A stretch of DNA of 64,000 bases from Citreicella sp. C3M06 (GCF_018860705.1 NZ_JAHKQA010000031.1:19478-83477); one strand, 5' to 3'. Positions 1 to 8,486 are shown, numbered from the stretch's first letter. Notes: generated from the sequence alone by a model not told the origin. Numbers and translations are program-made.

Positions 1-1234
1 GCCCCGCGAAAGAGGTCATCATCGGGCGGAACGAGGTCGAGTAGACCTCGATCGGGCCTTTTTCACGGGCGTCCTCCTCGGACAGGCCCACGGTGCCGAA
101 TTCCGGCTGGGTGAACACCGCCGACGGGATCAGATCGTGATCGACCGGCGTGGGGTTGTCCTTGAAGGCGGTTTCGACAAAAGCCATGCCCTCGCGGATC
201 GCCACCGGGGTCAGGTTGACCCGGTCGGTGGCATCGCCAATGGCCCAGATCGAGGGCACGGCGGTGCGGCTGTATTCGTCCACGATCACCTCGCCCTTGC
301 GGCCAAGTTCCACGCCCGCCTCTTGCAGGCCGATGCCATCGGTGTTCGGCTTGCGCCCGGTGGCAAAGAACACAAGGTCAAAGACCCGGGTTTCGCCGTT
401 GGTCGCCTTGACCCAGATCGGACCGTCCGCACCTTGCGGCGACTCGACGCTGGCTTCGTGCATCGGTGTGCCCATCGGCACCGCGCCTTGGCTTTCGCCC
501 GCCAGATCCTCGGCGGTGGCGCAGCGCATCTCGACAATGTCGGTGCCAAGATGCAGCTTGATGCCACGTTCCTGCATGGCGTCGGAGATCAGGCCGCGCG
601 CTTCTTCGTCAAAGCCGCGCAGGATCTGCGCGCCGCGGTAGAATTGCGTCACCTCGACGCCAAGCCCGTGCAGGATGCAGGCGAATTCCGACGCGATATA
701 GCCGCCGCCGACGATCAGGATGCTTTTCGGCAGCTCGGGCAGGTTGAAGATATCGTCGCTGACGATGCCCAGATGGGCGTTTTGCACCTCGGGGCGCACC
801 GGGCGCCCGCCGGTGGCGATGAGGATATGCTTGGCGGTAAAGCTCTCTCCGGTCGAGAGGGTCACGCTGTTGGGGCCTGACACGCTGGCGCGCGCATCAA
901 AGCTGGTGACCCCGGCATTGCTCAGCAGCTTGCGGTAGATGCCCTCAAGCCGGTCGAGCTCTGCCCCGAGTTTGCCCTGAAAGGCCGACCAGTCGAACGT
1001 GCCTTCGCCGTAGGTCCAGCCATAGCCGGCGGCGTCGGAGACGGTGTTGCCGTATTCCGAGGCGAAGACCATCAGCTTCTTGGGCACACAGCCGCGGATC
1101 ACGCAGGTGCCGCCGTAGCGATCCGCTTCGGCCAATGCGACCTTGGCCCCTGTCTCACTCGCGGCAACGCGCGCTGCGCGCACGCCGCCAGAGCCGCCAC
1201 CGATGACAAAGAGATCATAGTCAAAGTCGGTCAT
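1..1234 (-). CDS. gor: Glutathione-disulfide reductase, C-terminus cut by window edge
   Basis: FAD- and NADPH-dependent enzyme that reduces glutathione disulfide in the cytoplasm. The reading frame begins at the ATG at 1234 and stays open to base 1, giving about 411 of the usual 450 or so residues. It has the FAD-binding GGGSGG near residues 12-17, the redox-active disulfide CVIRGC (Cys44 and Cys49) followed by VPKK, the NADPH-site GGGYIASEF, and AIGDATDRVNLTP of the second FAD contact. Most of the dimerisation domain with the catalytic His-Pro lies outside the window. It follows rpiA on the same strand with a gap of about 100 bp, so cotranscription is likely. The other flavin disulfide reductases are less likely because the spacing and context of the Cys pair are of glutathione-reductase type. 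Confidence 0.93.
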   Translation of the reverse strand, partial: MTDFDYDLFVIGGGSGGVRAARVAASETGAKVALAEADRYGGTCVIRGCVPKKLMVFASEYGNTVSDAAGYGWTYGEGTFDWSAFQGKLGAELDRLEGIYRKLLSNAGVTSFDARASVSGPNSVTLSTGESFTAKHILIATGGRPVRPEVQNAHLGIVSDDIFNLPELPKSILIVGGGYIASEFACILHGLGVEVTQFYRGAQILRGFDEEARGLISDAMQERGIKLHLGTDIVEMRCATAEDLAGESQGAVPMGTPMHEASVESPQGADGPIWVKATNGETRVFDLVFFATGRKPNTDGIGLQEAGVELGRKGEVIVDEYSRTAVPSIWAIGDATDRVNLTPVAIREGMAFVETAFKDNPTPVDHDLIPSAVFTQPEFGTVGLSEEDAREKGPIEVYSTSFRPMMTSFAG

Positions 1235-1335
1235 TGTCGCGTTCCCGTATCCTGGCACTGTCTTTGCTTCGGACAAGGGTATCCCACAGGGCCGCGTCGA
1301 TGACCAGAGCCGGGGACCAGAGCCGAAACCCGTTC

Positions 1336-2118
1336 TCAGATATCGCGGAACAGATTGTCGCCTTCGGCGAATTCCATCCGGTGCTCTTCGACGGTGCCTG
1401 CGTTGATGTCGCGGGTTTCCACCCGGCCATCGGCATAACCGATCACCACCCGATCGCAGATGTCGATGAATAGCCCGTTTTCCACGATACCGGGGATCTG
1501 ATTGAGGATCAGCGCCATCTGACGCGGATCGCCGATGCGTGTCAGGTGCAGATCAAGGATGAAATTGCCCTCGTCGGTCAGATAGGGCGTGTCGCCGTTC
1601 ATCCGCAGCGTGCTGTCGCGGTTCATGACATCCATCGACACCAGCGCCTCTTCCAGAAGCGCCTGCGTCGCGGTCCAGCCGAACCGGATCACCTCGACCG
1701 GCAGCGGAAACGCCCCGAGCGTCTCGACCTCCTTGGCGGCATCGGCGATGACCACCATCTGGTCCGATGCGGTGGCGACGATCTTTTCCTGAAGCAGCGC
1801 CCCGCCGCCGCCCTTGATCAGGTTCAGCTCGCCGTCGAATTCATCTGCGCCGTCGATGGTCAGGTCAAGCCAGCGCGCTTCTTCCAGCGTGATCACCTCG
1901 ATGCCAACCTCGCGGGCCAGATCGGCGGTGCGGGTCGAGGTCGGCACGCCCTTGAAGGACAGCCCCTCTTCGCGAACCCGCTCGCCCAGACAGCGCACCA
2001 GCCACGCGGCGGTGGACCCGGTGCCAAGACCAACCCTCATGCCATCCTCGACAAAGGCCGCGGCACGTTTGGCAGCGACGAATTTGGCCTTGTCGATGGG
2101 CGAAAGTTCTCCGGTCAT
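1336..2118 (-). CDS. rpiA: Ribose-5-phosphate isomerase A
   Basis: Interconverts ribose 5-phosphate and ribulose 5-phosphate in the pentose phosphate pathway. The 260-residue product has the phosphate-binding loop GLGTGSTAAW (about 30-39), the catalytic segment IDGADEFD (about 88-95) and KGGGGAL (about 102-108), all diagnostic of RpiA and not of RpiB. It is somewhat longer than the E. coli enzyme, as is usual in alphaproteobacteria. It lies upstream of gor on the same strand and is divergent from the serine dehydratase gene across about 200 bp that must hold both promoters. Confidence 0.96.
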   Translation of the reverse strand: MTGELSPIDKAKFVAAKRAAAFVEDGMRVGLGTGSTAAWLVRCLGERVREEGLSFKGVPTSTRTADLAREVGIEVITLEEARWLDLTIDGADEFDGELNLIKGGGGALLQEKIVATASDQMVVIADAAKEVETLGAFPLPVEVIRFGWTATQALLEEALVSMDVMNRDSTLRMNGDTPYLTDEGNFILDLHLTRIGDPRQMALILNQIPGIVENGLFIDICDRVVIGYADGRVETRDINAGTVEEHRMEFAEGDNLFRDI

Positions 2119-2319
2119 GATGGTCTCCTAGAATCCACGTGTCTGCGGCCTTATACGGGCGCTCCCGCCAGCGCGCGATAGCGGATTCGCCGCAGAAGGC
2201 GTGAATTGCCTCGGGCTTTGGGGGTCATTGCGCATTCCTGCGCTGGAATGCCGCATTCGTCCTGTGCCACGGCGCCCCGCCGCGCTAGGCATGGGGAAAC
2301 CGATCGCAGCAGGGGCGCC

Positions 2320-3693
2320 ATGTTTCTTTCCGTCTTCGACATGTTCAAGATCGGCATCGGGCCGTCGTCCTCGCACACCATGGGGCCGATGGTCGCCGCC
2401 GCGCGGTTTCTCGACACGCTGCGCGCCGCGCCGTTTTCGGCGCATGGGCTGAAGGGCTCGCTGCACGGCTCGCTGGCCTTTACCGGGGTTGGCCATGCCA
2501 CCGACCGGGCGACCATTCTGGGCCTCGCCGGCTTCACCCCCGAAGGCTATGTCGCCAGCGAAGCCGACGCCGCCATGGCGCGCATCTCCGCCGAAAAGCA
2601 GGTCACCCCCGACGGGCTTGGCGCGCTGGCCTTCGATCCCGCCACCGATCTGCGTTTCGACTATGATCACGCCCTGCCGGGCCATGCCAATGGCATGATG
2701 CTACAGGCGGTGGATGCGCAGGGCGACGTGATCCTGTCGGAAACCTATTATTCGGTCGGCGGCGGCTTCGTGCTGACCGAAGCCGAACTCGCGGCGGGCG
2801 ATGACGTGGATCAGGGGCCAAAGGTGCCCTTCCCGTTCCGCTCCGCCGCCGAAATGCTCGAGATGGCCGCGACCTCCGGCCTGAGCATCGCCGAAATGAA
2901 GCGCCGCAATGAGCTGTCGCGCCGCCCCGCCGCGCATCTTGACGAGGGGCTGGCGCGAATCTGGGAGGTGATGAACGGCTGCCTTTCGCGCGGCCTCGGC
3001 CGCGATGGCATCCTGCCCGGCGGGCTGAAGGTCAAGCGCCGCGCCAAGGCGATCCATGATGCGCTGCGCGAGGAATACGGGCGCAACCTGACGGCACCGC
3101 ATGTGATCAACGACTGGATGAGCTGCTACGCCATGGCGGTCAACGAAGAGAACGCCGCGATGGGTCAGGTTGTCACCGCGCCGACCAACGGCGCGGCGGG
3201 CGTGGTGCCCTCAGTGATCCGCTACTGGCTGGATTTCGTTCCCGGCGCGATGTCGACACAGGTTCCCGAATTTCTGCTGACCGCCGCCGCCATCGGCGGT
3301 CTGGTCAAATACAACGCCTCGATCTCGGGCGCCGAAGCGGGATGTCAGGCCGAAGTCGGCAGCGCAGCGGCCATGGCGGCAGCCGGGCTGTGCGCCGTGA
3401 TGGGCGGCACCCCGGCGCAGATCGAAAACGCCGCCGAGATCGCACTGGAACATCACCTCGGCATGACCTGCGATCCGGTGCGCGGCCTCGTGCAGGTGCC
3501 CTGCATCGAACGCAACGGGCTGGGCGCGATCAAGGCGGTATCGGCGGCGAGCCTCGCCCTGCGCGGAGACGGCACCCATCTCGTGCCGCTGGATGCCTGT
3601 ATCGAAACCATGCGCCAGACCGGGCGTGACATGCATGCGCATTACAAGGAAACCTCGCTGGGAGGGCTCGCGGTGAACATTCCCAACTGCTGA
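2320..3693 (+). CDS. sdaA: L-serine ammonia-lyase, iron-sulfur type
   Basis: Deaminates L-serine to pyruvate and ammonia with a labile [4Fe-4S] cluster. I start it at 2320 (457 residues, the family's usual length). The frame is open further upstream, but that extension has no homology-like character and the family N-terminus is MFLSVFDMFKIGIGPSSSHT, seen directly here. The substrate-binding beta domain comes first, then the alpha domain with the Cys ligands in GCQAEVGSAAAM (Cys near 342), MTCDPVRGL and VPCIERN. Single-chain type as in E. coli SdaA. Divergent from rpiA. Confidence 0.96.
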   Translation: MFLSVFDMFKIGIGPSSSHTMGPMVAAARFLDTLRAAPFSAHGLKGSLHGSLAFTGVGHATDRATILGLAGFTPEGYVASEADAAMARISAEKQVTPDGLGALAFDPATDLRFDYDHALPGHANGMMLQAVDAQGDVILSETYYSVGGGFVLTEAELAAGDDVDQGPKVPFPFRSAAEMLEMAATSGLSIAEMKRRNELSRRPAAHLDEGLARIWEVMNGCLSRGLGRDGILPGGLKVKRRAKAIHDALREEYGRNLTAPHVINDWMSCYAMAVNEENAAMGQVVTAPTNGAAGVVPSVIRYWLDFVPGAMSTQVPEFLLTAAAIGGLVKYNASISGAEAGCQAEVGSAAAMAAAGLCAVMGGTPAQIENAAEIALEHHLGMTCDPVRGLVQVPCIERNGLGAIKAVSAASLALRGDGTHLVPLDACIETMRQTGRDMHAHYKETSLGGLAVNIPNC

Positions 3694-3733
3694 CCCCTTG
3701 CGCGGCGCGCCCTTCCCCGCATAAGTCCCCCGC

Positions 3734-4381
3734 ATGAGCAGCACCTACGATCCGCCCCAGGGGGACATTTCCGTCCTGCACCACGACCACGAGCTTTTGC
3801 TGGTCGACAAGCCCGCCGGGCTGCTGTCGGTGCCCGGCAAGGGGCCAGAGCTGGCCGACTGCCTGATCGCGCGGCTGGAACGGATCTTTCCGACGGTGCG
3901 GCTCGTGCACCGGCTCGATCGCGACACGTCGGGCGTGATGGTCTTTGGCCTGACCGAGCACGCTCAGCGCCACCTCGGCCGCCAGTTCGAAGAACGGCGC
4001 ACGAAGAAGACCTACATCGCCCGCCTCGCCGGTAAGCTTGAACCAAAGACCGGCACCGTCGATCTGCCGCTGATCGTCGACTGGCCGAACCGGCCCCTGC
4101 AAAAGGTCTGCCACGAGACCGGCAAGCCCGCACTCACCGACTGGCGCGTGCTGAAGAGCTCCGATGAGGAAACCCGCGTCAGACTACACCCGCTGACCGG
4201 CCGCAGCCACCAGCTGCGGGTTCACATGCTGGCGCTTGGTCACCCAATCCTGGGCGATCCGTTCTATGCGCCAATGAGCGCAGCCGAATATCCACGTATG
4301 ATGCTGCATGCCGAAGAACTGCGATTGCATCACCCCGACGGCGGAGCGGGCGTCAAGTTTCGGGTAAAGGCTCCTTTTTGA
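3734..4381 (+). CDS. RluA-family RNA pseudouridine synthase
   Basis: Isomerises specific uridines in RNA to pseudouridine. The 215-residue protein has the family signature HRLDRDTSG with the catalytic Asp at about residue 62, an early LLVDKPAGLLSVPGKG, and the late HPLTGRSHQLRVHM and LGHPILGDPFY blocks. There is no N-terminal S4 domain. Length and architecture match the RluA branch (tRNA U32 and 23S U746 in E. coli) better than RluC or RluD, but the site cannot be assigned from sequence alone. It begins 40 bp after the serine dehydratase gene, on the same strand. Confidence 0.9.
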   Translation: MSSTYDPPQGDISVLHHDHELLLVDKPAGLLSVPGKGPELADCLIARLERIFPTVRLVHRLDRDTSGVMVFGLTEHAQRHLGRQFEERRTKKTYIARLAGKLEPKTGTVDLPLIVDWPNRPLQKVCHETGKPALTDWRVLKSSDEETRVRLHPLTGRSHQLRVHMLALGHPILGDPFYAPMSAAEYPRMMLHAEELRLHHPDGGAGVKFRVKAPF

Positions 4382-4424
4382 CGCAGTTGCACGTCCCGGC
4401 GGTCCGTATGAATTGATATGCCGG

Positions 4425-4538
4425 ATGCCTCCGGCGGGGATATTTCAGGCCAGAAGAAGTCAGGAGCGCCGCGCCCCGGTTTCTTCTGGCCTAAAGTATC
4501 CCGGGGGGCGCGCGCAGCGCGGGGGGCTGGCCCCCTCT
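4425..4538. repeat. Dispersed palindromic repeat, copy A
   Basis: The 315-bp gap between the pseudouridine synthase and the MFS gene holds two inverted arms, 4438-4458 and 4482-4502, that pair with about two mismatches around a short GC-rich loop, followed by a G/C-only tail rich in GCGCG and GGGGGG. The first 33 bases (4425-4457) recur in inverse orientation at 24322-24354 with two mismatches, and the tail resembles 29021-29081. It looks like an intergenic REP-type element. No gene is visible in this gap. Confidence 0.7.
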
Positions 4539-4696
4539 GCCTTCGACGATCACGCAAGGACGCCTCGGCATGCGAAAAATGCATGTCCGCCCTGCCAAAT
4601 GAGCAAGGCTCGATGCGCTGACTCCGCGCGCTGTTCGCGGTAACCGGGCGGTCACCACGAAAATTATGTCCAAGATCCGAACGGAAACGAAATAAA

Positions 4697-5998
4697 ATGT
4701 CCTATTCCAGCGCCGATGCTGAAACGGCGGCGCCGCCACGCGCGCCCGCGCTCAATTCCCCCGCAAAAGTCCTGACGGCGAGCCTTGTTGGCACAACCAT
4801 CGAGTTCTTCGACTTTTACGTCTACGCGACTGCGGCCGTGCTGGTCTTCCCCCAGCTGTTTTTCCCCGGCGCCGACGCGATGACCGCCCTGCTCGCCTCG
4901 TTTGCGACCTTCTCGATCGCCTTCTTCGCCCGCCCGTTGGGCGCGGTGGTTTTCGGGCATTTTGGTGACCGCATCGGGCGCAAGGCGACGCTTGTCGCGG
5001 CGCTGCTCACCATGGGCATCTCGACCGTCATCATCGGCCTGCTGCCGACCTACGAGCAAATCGGCATCGTCGCGCCTCTGTTGCTGGCGCTGTGCCGCTT
5101 TGGACAGGGCTTTGGTCTTGGTGGCGAGTGGGGCGGCGCGGTGCTGATGGCGACAGAGAACGCCCCCGAGGGCAAGAAGAACTGGTACGGCATGTTCCCT
5201 CAGCTTGGCGCGCCGCTGGGCCTGTTCCTGTCTTCGGGCATGTTCTGGGTGCTGTTGCAATTCATGCCCGAGGAAGCGCTGGAAAGCTGGGGCTGGCGGA
5301 TTCCGTTTCTGGCCTCCCTGCTGCTGATCATCGTCGGACTCTGGGTACGCCTGTCGATCACCGAGACCCCCGATTTCCAGAAGGCCATCGACAATGAAGA
5401 GCGCGTCGCCGTGCCGGTTGTCGAGATCTTCAGCAAGCACAAGGTCTCGCTTTTCCTTGGCACCTTCGTGGCGCTGGCGACCTTTGTGCTGTTCTACATC
5501 AGCACCGCCTACCTGCTGAGCTATAACGTCAAGGTCGTGAAGATCCCCTTCACCGACGCGCTGGCGATCCAGATCTGGGGCGCAGTGATCTTCGGCCTGT
5601 TCATTCCGGTCGCGGGCAAGACCGCAGAGCGGTTCGGACGGCGCGAAGTCTTGGTCGCAACGACGCTCGCCATTGCAGCGTTCTCCTTTCTCGTGCCGGT
5701 GCTCATGGTCGAGAACGAGGTCCGGATCATGATCTTCATCACCCTTGGCATGGCGCTGATGGGCATGACCTACGGGCTGATCGGCACCGCGCTGGCGGCC
5801 CCCTTCCCGACCCGGGTGCGCTATACCGGCTCGTCGCTGACCTTCAACTTCGCGGGCATCGTCGGGGCCTCGCTGGCTCCCTATATCGCGACCTACCTGC
5901 AATCGACCTATGGCATCGCTTATGTCGGGTATTACGTCCTGATCGCGGCGCTGATCACGCTGGCCTGCATCTTTGCCAGCGGACGCGGCAAGGTCTGA
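4697..5998 (+). CDS. MFS transporter, metabolite:H+ symporter type
   Basis: Inner-membrane permease of 433 residues with about 12 hydrophobic segments. The loop 2-3 signature GHFGDRIGRKATL, the N-terminal TIEFFDFYVYATAAVLVFP and the RFGQGFGLGGEWGGAVLM block are typical of the MHS branch (ProP, ShiA, KgtP relatives), which imports small organic acids, osmolytes or shikimate with protons. The substrate cannot be told from sequence. The start ATG is preceded by a weak GGAAACGA. A factor-independent terminator follows at once. It seems to be a single-gene transcript. Confidence 0.88.
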   Translation: MSYSSADAETAAPPRAPALNSPAKVLTASLVGTTIEFFDFYVYATAAVLVFPQLFFPGADAMTALLASFATFSIAFFARPLGAVVFGHFGDRIGRKATLVAALLTMGISTVIIGLLPTYEQIGIVAPLLLALCRFGQGFGLGGEWGGAVLMATENAPEGKKNWYGMFPQLGAPLGLFLSSGMFWVLLQFMPEEALESWGWRIPFLASLLLIIVGLWVRLSITETPDFQKAIDNEERVAVPVVEIFSKHKVSLFLGTFVALATFVLFYISTAYLLSYNVKVVKIPFTDALAIQIWGAVIFGLFIPVAGKTAERFGRREVLVATTLAIAAFSFLVPVLMVENEVRIMIFITLGMALMGMTYGLIGTALAAPFPTRVRYTGSSLTFNFAGIVGASLAPYIATYLQSTYGIAYVGYYVLIAALITLACIFASGRGKV

Positions 5999-6007
5999 GC
6001 AAAGAAG

Positions 6008-6035
6008 AACGGCGGCCCCTTGAGGCCGCCGTTTT
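6008..6035. terminator. Terminator between MFS gene and yciB
   Basis: Perfect 10-bp stem AACGGCGGCC/GGCCGCCGTT (6008-6017 with 6024-6033), 6-nt loop, followed by TTTT and preceded by A-rich sequence. It lies between two convergent genes and can serve both. Confidence 0.85.
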
Positions 6036-6036
6036 C

Positions 6037-6633
6037 CTATTCCTTTTCGATACCGTATTTCTTGAACAATCCGCCCTGCGTCATGAAGAACGCAAAGATT
6101 GCCGCGGTCAGGCCGAAGGTCTTGAAATAGACCCATGTCTCGGTCGGGAAATTTCGCCAGATCACCTCGTTGAGCAGCGCCAGACCGAAGAAGAACGCGC
6201 AGACCCGGCGGGTGAGGATCATCCAGCCCTCGTGCTGAAGCGGCATCACCCCTTCCATCACCTTGCGCAGCCAGCTTTCGCCGCGCAGCAGGCCGATCCC
6301 CAGCGCAGCGCCGAACAGCAGGTAGATCAGCGTCGGCTTCATCTTGAAGAAGCGCTCGTCGTTGAGCCAGACCGACAGCCCGCCGAACACCACGATCAGC
6401 ACCGCCGTGACGATCTGCATCGGCGACAGGTGCCCGGTCAGCTTCCACAGCAGCGCCGTGCTGATCAGCATCAGCGGGATGAACCCGGCGGTCACAAGGA
6501 TGAAGCCCTCGTATTCGGTGCCACCGATGTCAAAGATCTTGTCCTTGAGCAGAACATAGGCGGCGAAGAACACCACGATGGGGCCGATCTCCAGCGCCGG
6601 TTTCAGGAAAGGGGTGATCTGTTTCGCCGTCAT
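6037..6633 (-). CDS. yciB: YciB/IspZ inner-membrane septation-associated protein
   Basis: Small polytopic inner-membrane protein of 198 residues. It has the opening KPALEIGPIVVFFAAY, the central PTLIYLLFGAALGIGLL and TWVYFKTFGLTAAIF blocks of the YciB (IspZ, intracellular septation protein A) family, and about five hydrophobic helices. The family is linked to cell-envelope integrity and septation; no enzymatic role is established. It ends next to a bidirectional terminator shared with the convergent MFS gene, and starts about 70 bp downstream of the stop of the next gene. Confidence 0.9.
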   Translation of the reverse strand: MTAKQITPFLKPALEIGPIVVFFAAYVLLKDKIFDIGGTEYEGFILVTAGFIPLMLISTALLWKLTGHLSPMQIVTAVLIVVFGGLSVWLNDERFFKMKPTLIYLLFGAALGIGLLRGESWLRKVMEGVMPLQHEGWMILTRRVCAFFFGLALLNEVIWRNFPTETWVYFKTFGLTAAIFAFFMTQGGLFKKYGIEKE

Positions 6634-6702
6634 GGGGTGTCTCCGGGCCTGTGGGTCCGGAGTCAGATAGCCCCTGCGGCGGGGCTTCTCAATGGCGCGC
6701 GC

Positions 6703-7755
6703 TCACTGTGCGGCGCGGGAAAAGCCCTCGAAGAAAGCGTCGAAATGCTCTGATTGCCCGGCCAGCATGTCCAGCACCTGCATCGCCTGCGCCGACAGGC
6801 GCCCCTCGACGCGCGCGCGCATGACCGGCCAGTCCGCCCGGCGCTCCGCCCCTTCGGCATAAAGCGCCTCGGATAACTCGCGCAGCGGCGTGGCCCGCGG
6901 CGCACGGGTAAAGCCCATCCGCCCGGCAGCCTGCGGCTTGCGGAAGGCCACGCCCCCCGCCACCGCCGCGTGCCAGTGGCACACGAGGTAATCGTGATAA
7001 TCATCGGCGATGTTAACGTGATCGCTGGTCTCGACGGTGAACATCTGGGTTTCGCGCTCGAGCCAGGCCGTCCAGAGCGGCGGCGGGGTTTCGCCCGCGT
7101 GGCGCAGCGCGATGCAGATCTCGGACAGCAGGTCGGAATTTTGCTCGAGGAACGCGAGGTTGCCGGCGAAATGCAGGCTGGTGATGGCGCGCGCGTCCAG
7201 CTGCGGGTCGCGGCGGCCATATTCGCCAAGGTAATAGACGATATGGGTCAGCTCGTAGGCGGCCTTCTTGTTGGGCAGCGTGAAGGTGGCGTTGCGAGCG
7301 CAGAAAGCGCGCAGCCGATCCTCGAGCCCGGCATCGTCCGACGCCTGAAAACCGCGCCGTGCGAGCAGCCGGCGCGCTTCCATGCGCTGAAGGTCCGACA
7401 GCTCGGCCCCGGCAAGGTCGTCGCGCTGCGCGGTGGCACAAAGCCGCGCGCCGATGTCGCCGCCCATGCCCAGATCTTCGAGATCGAGCACCATGGACAA
7501 CAAGAAGCGATAATATTGCGGGAAGAAGGCCATGCGCTCTTCGGCCCCGGCGAGAAACCCCGCGTGCACCTCAAGCGCCGCGCGCGGCACCGCGGTGCCG
7601 GTGCATTCCAGGATGTTCAGAAGCTCGGCGTTTTCCTTGAGCCAGAACGCGTCCTCCTGCCGCCTGCGGTGGTTGGCAAAACTGTCCAGCAGCGCGTGAA
7701 GGCCGTCTTCATGTCGGGGCGCGGGCTGCGGACGAAGGGCGATGACGTTGCTCAT
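6703..7755 (-). CDS. Uncharacterised all-helical protein beside the Cys-repeat gene
   Basis: Soluble-looking protein of 350 residues with no signal peptide or membrane segment. I cannot name its function. It is probably one of the Rhodobacteraceae-restricted DUFs (I think of DUF6902, unverified). The central motif YELTHIVYYLGEYG (about residues 185-200) followed by a His-rich DDYHDYLVCHWH (about 268-279) suggests an alpha-helical bundle with possible metal or active-site His residues. ELTH-x3-Y-x2-(D/E)-(F/Y)-G patterns remind me of DUF6895-like proteins seen beside ribosomal-peptide precursor genes, but this is weak. It lies 120 bp downstream of the Cys-repeat gene on the same strand, separated from it by a strong hairpin, and is likely its partner. 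Confidence 0.8.
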   Translation of the reverse strand: MSNVIALRPQPAPRHEDGLHALLDSFANHRRRQEDAFWLKENAELLNILECTGTAVPRAALEVHAGFLAGAEERMAFFPQYYRFLLSMVLDLEDLGMGGDIGARLCATAQRDDLAGAELSDLQRMEARRLLARRGFQASDDAGLEDRLRAFCARNATFTLPNKKAAYELTHIVYYLGEYGRRDPQLDARAITSLHFAGNLAFLEQNSDLLSEICIALRHAGETPPPLWTAWLERETQMFTVETSDHVNIADDYHDYLVCHWHAAVAGGVAFRKPQAAGRMGFTRAPRATPLRELSEALYAEGAERRADWPVMRARVEGRLSAQAMQVLDMLAGQSEHFDAFFEGFSRAAQ

Positions 7756-7800
7756 GGCGAACCTCCGGGCGGGAACTTTTGGCTGAAATCTCGGGGCTGG

Positions 7801-7826
7801 CAGGGTGCAGCCGTGACTGCACCCTG
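7801..7826 (-). promoter_or_regulatory. Intercistronic hairpin between Cys-repeat gene and downstream gene
   Basis: Perfect 10-bp inverted repeat CAGGGTGCAG/CTGCACCCTG (7801-7810 and 7817-7826) with a 6-nt loop. It lies about 50 bp after the stop of the Cys-repeat gene. No T-run follows in the direction of transcription, so it is more likely an attenuator, RNA-processing or mRNA 3'-stabilising element than a full terminator. This arrangement would let the upstream gene be made in excess of the downstream one. Confidence 0.6.
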
Positions 7827-7875
7827 AATGGCTTGCGAGCGCCTCGCCCGACAGGGCGCCCGCAGCGGGGAGCGC

Positions 7876-8394
7876 TCAGGCGCAGCTGGTCGCGGTGGCG
7901 CTCAGCTCGGCGGGAGCCGCGCAGGAGGTGGCGGTCGCGGTCAGCTCGGCGCTCACGGCGCAGCTGGTGGCGGTGGCTTCAAGCCCAGCCGGAGTGGCGC
8001 AGGAGGTGAAGGCCGAGGTCAGCTCGGAGGTCACGGCGCAGCTGGTGGCGGTGGCTTCAAGGCCGACCGGCGTGGCGCAGGAGGTGAAGGCCGAGGTCAG
8101 CTCAGAGATCACGGCGCAGCTGGTTGCGGTGGCTTCAAGCCCAGCCGGCGCGGCGCAGGAGGTGAAGGCCGAGGTCAGCTCGGACGGGGCGGCGCAGGAG
8201 GTGAAGGCCGAGGTCAGCTCGGACGGGGCGGCGCAGGACGTGGCCATCTCGACGGCATTGCCGCAAAACAGGTCGATTGCGCTCATCGGACGGGCACAGG
8301 ACGTGACCATTTCGACGGCATCGCCGGAAAAGGCATCTGCACCGAAAACATCAACGATTTCTTCAGAAACCAGCTGCTTGAGTACTGCGGACAT
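7876..8394 (-). CDS. Cys-repeat protein: nine 13-residue TSCA repeats after a leader-like N-terminus
   Basis: 172 residues. Residues 1-30 have a leader-like character (MSAVLKQLVSEEIVDVFG, then GDAVEMV). The motif TSCA then occurs at 31, 52, 65, 78, 91, 104, 117, 130, 143, 156 and 169. From residue 52 on there are nine exact 13-residue units, alternating between TSCAxxSELTSAF and TSCAxPxGLEATA types, and the chain ends on TSCA. There are 12 Cys in all and no signal peptide. The start is supported by AAGGGG eight bases upstream. The 39-bp DNA repeat spans 7891-8241. The opposite strand is also open, but it lacks a ribosome-binding site and a sensible N-terminus. No known function. Possible roles are a modified-peptide precursor with many cores, a metal binder or a solenoid. 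The helical gene downstream is the likely partner. Confidence 0.85.
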   Translation of the reverse strand: MSAVLKQLVSEEIVDVFGADAFSGDAVEMVTSCARPMSAIDLFCGNAVEMATSCAAPSELTSAFTSCAAPSELTSAFTSCAAPAGLEATATSCAVISELTSAFTSCATPVGLEATATSCAVTSELTSAFTSCATPAGLEATATSCAVSAELTATATSCAAPAELSATATSCA

Positions 8395-8486
8395 TGGGAA
8401 CCCCTTGATTGACTGAATTGTTCAGGTGGGTTCAGGGTTTCTTTTTTAACGGGTTTCTGACAATATGGTTTCTTCCATAGGTTGAA

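Noticed and set aside
7891..8241. Short tandem 39-bp repeats as a CRISPR array or minisatellite
   Set aside because: The units are contiguous with no unique spacers, keep the reading frame exactly and encode a regular 13-residue pattern with a good start and ribosome-binding site.
7828..8416. Plus-strand open frames of 173 and 194 codons across the Cys-repeat gene
   Set aside because: Repeats of 39 bp keep every frame open. These have no Shine-Dalgarno sequence, and their low-complexity products lack a plausible N-terminus, unlike the minus-strand gene.
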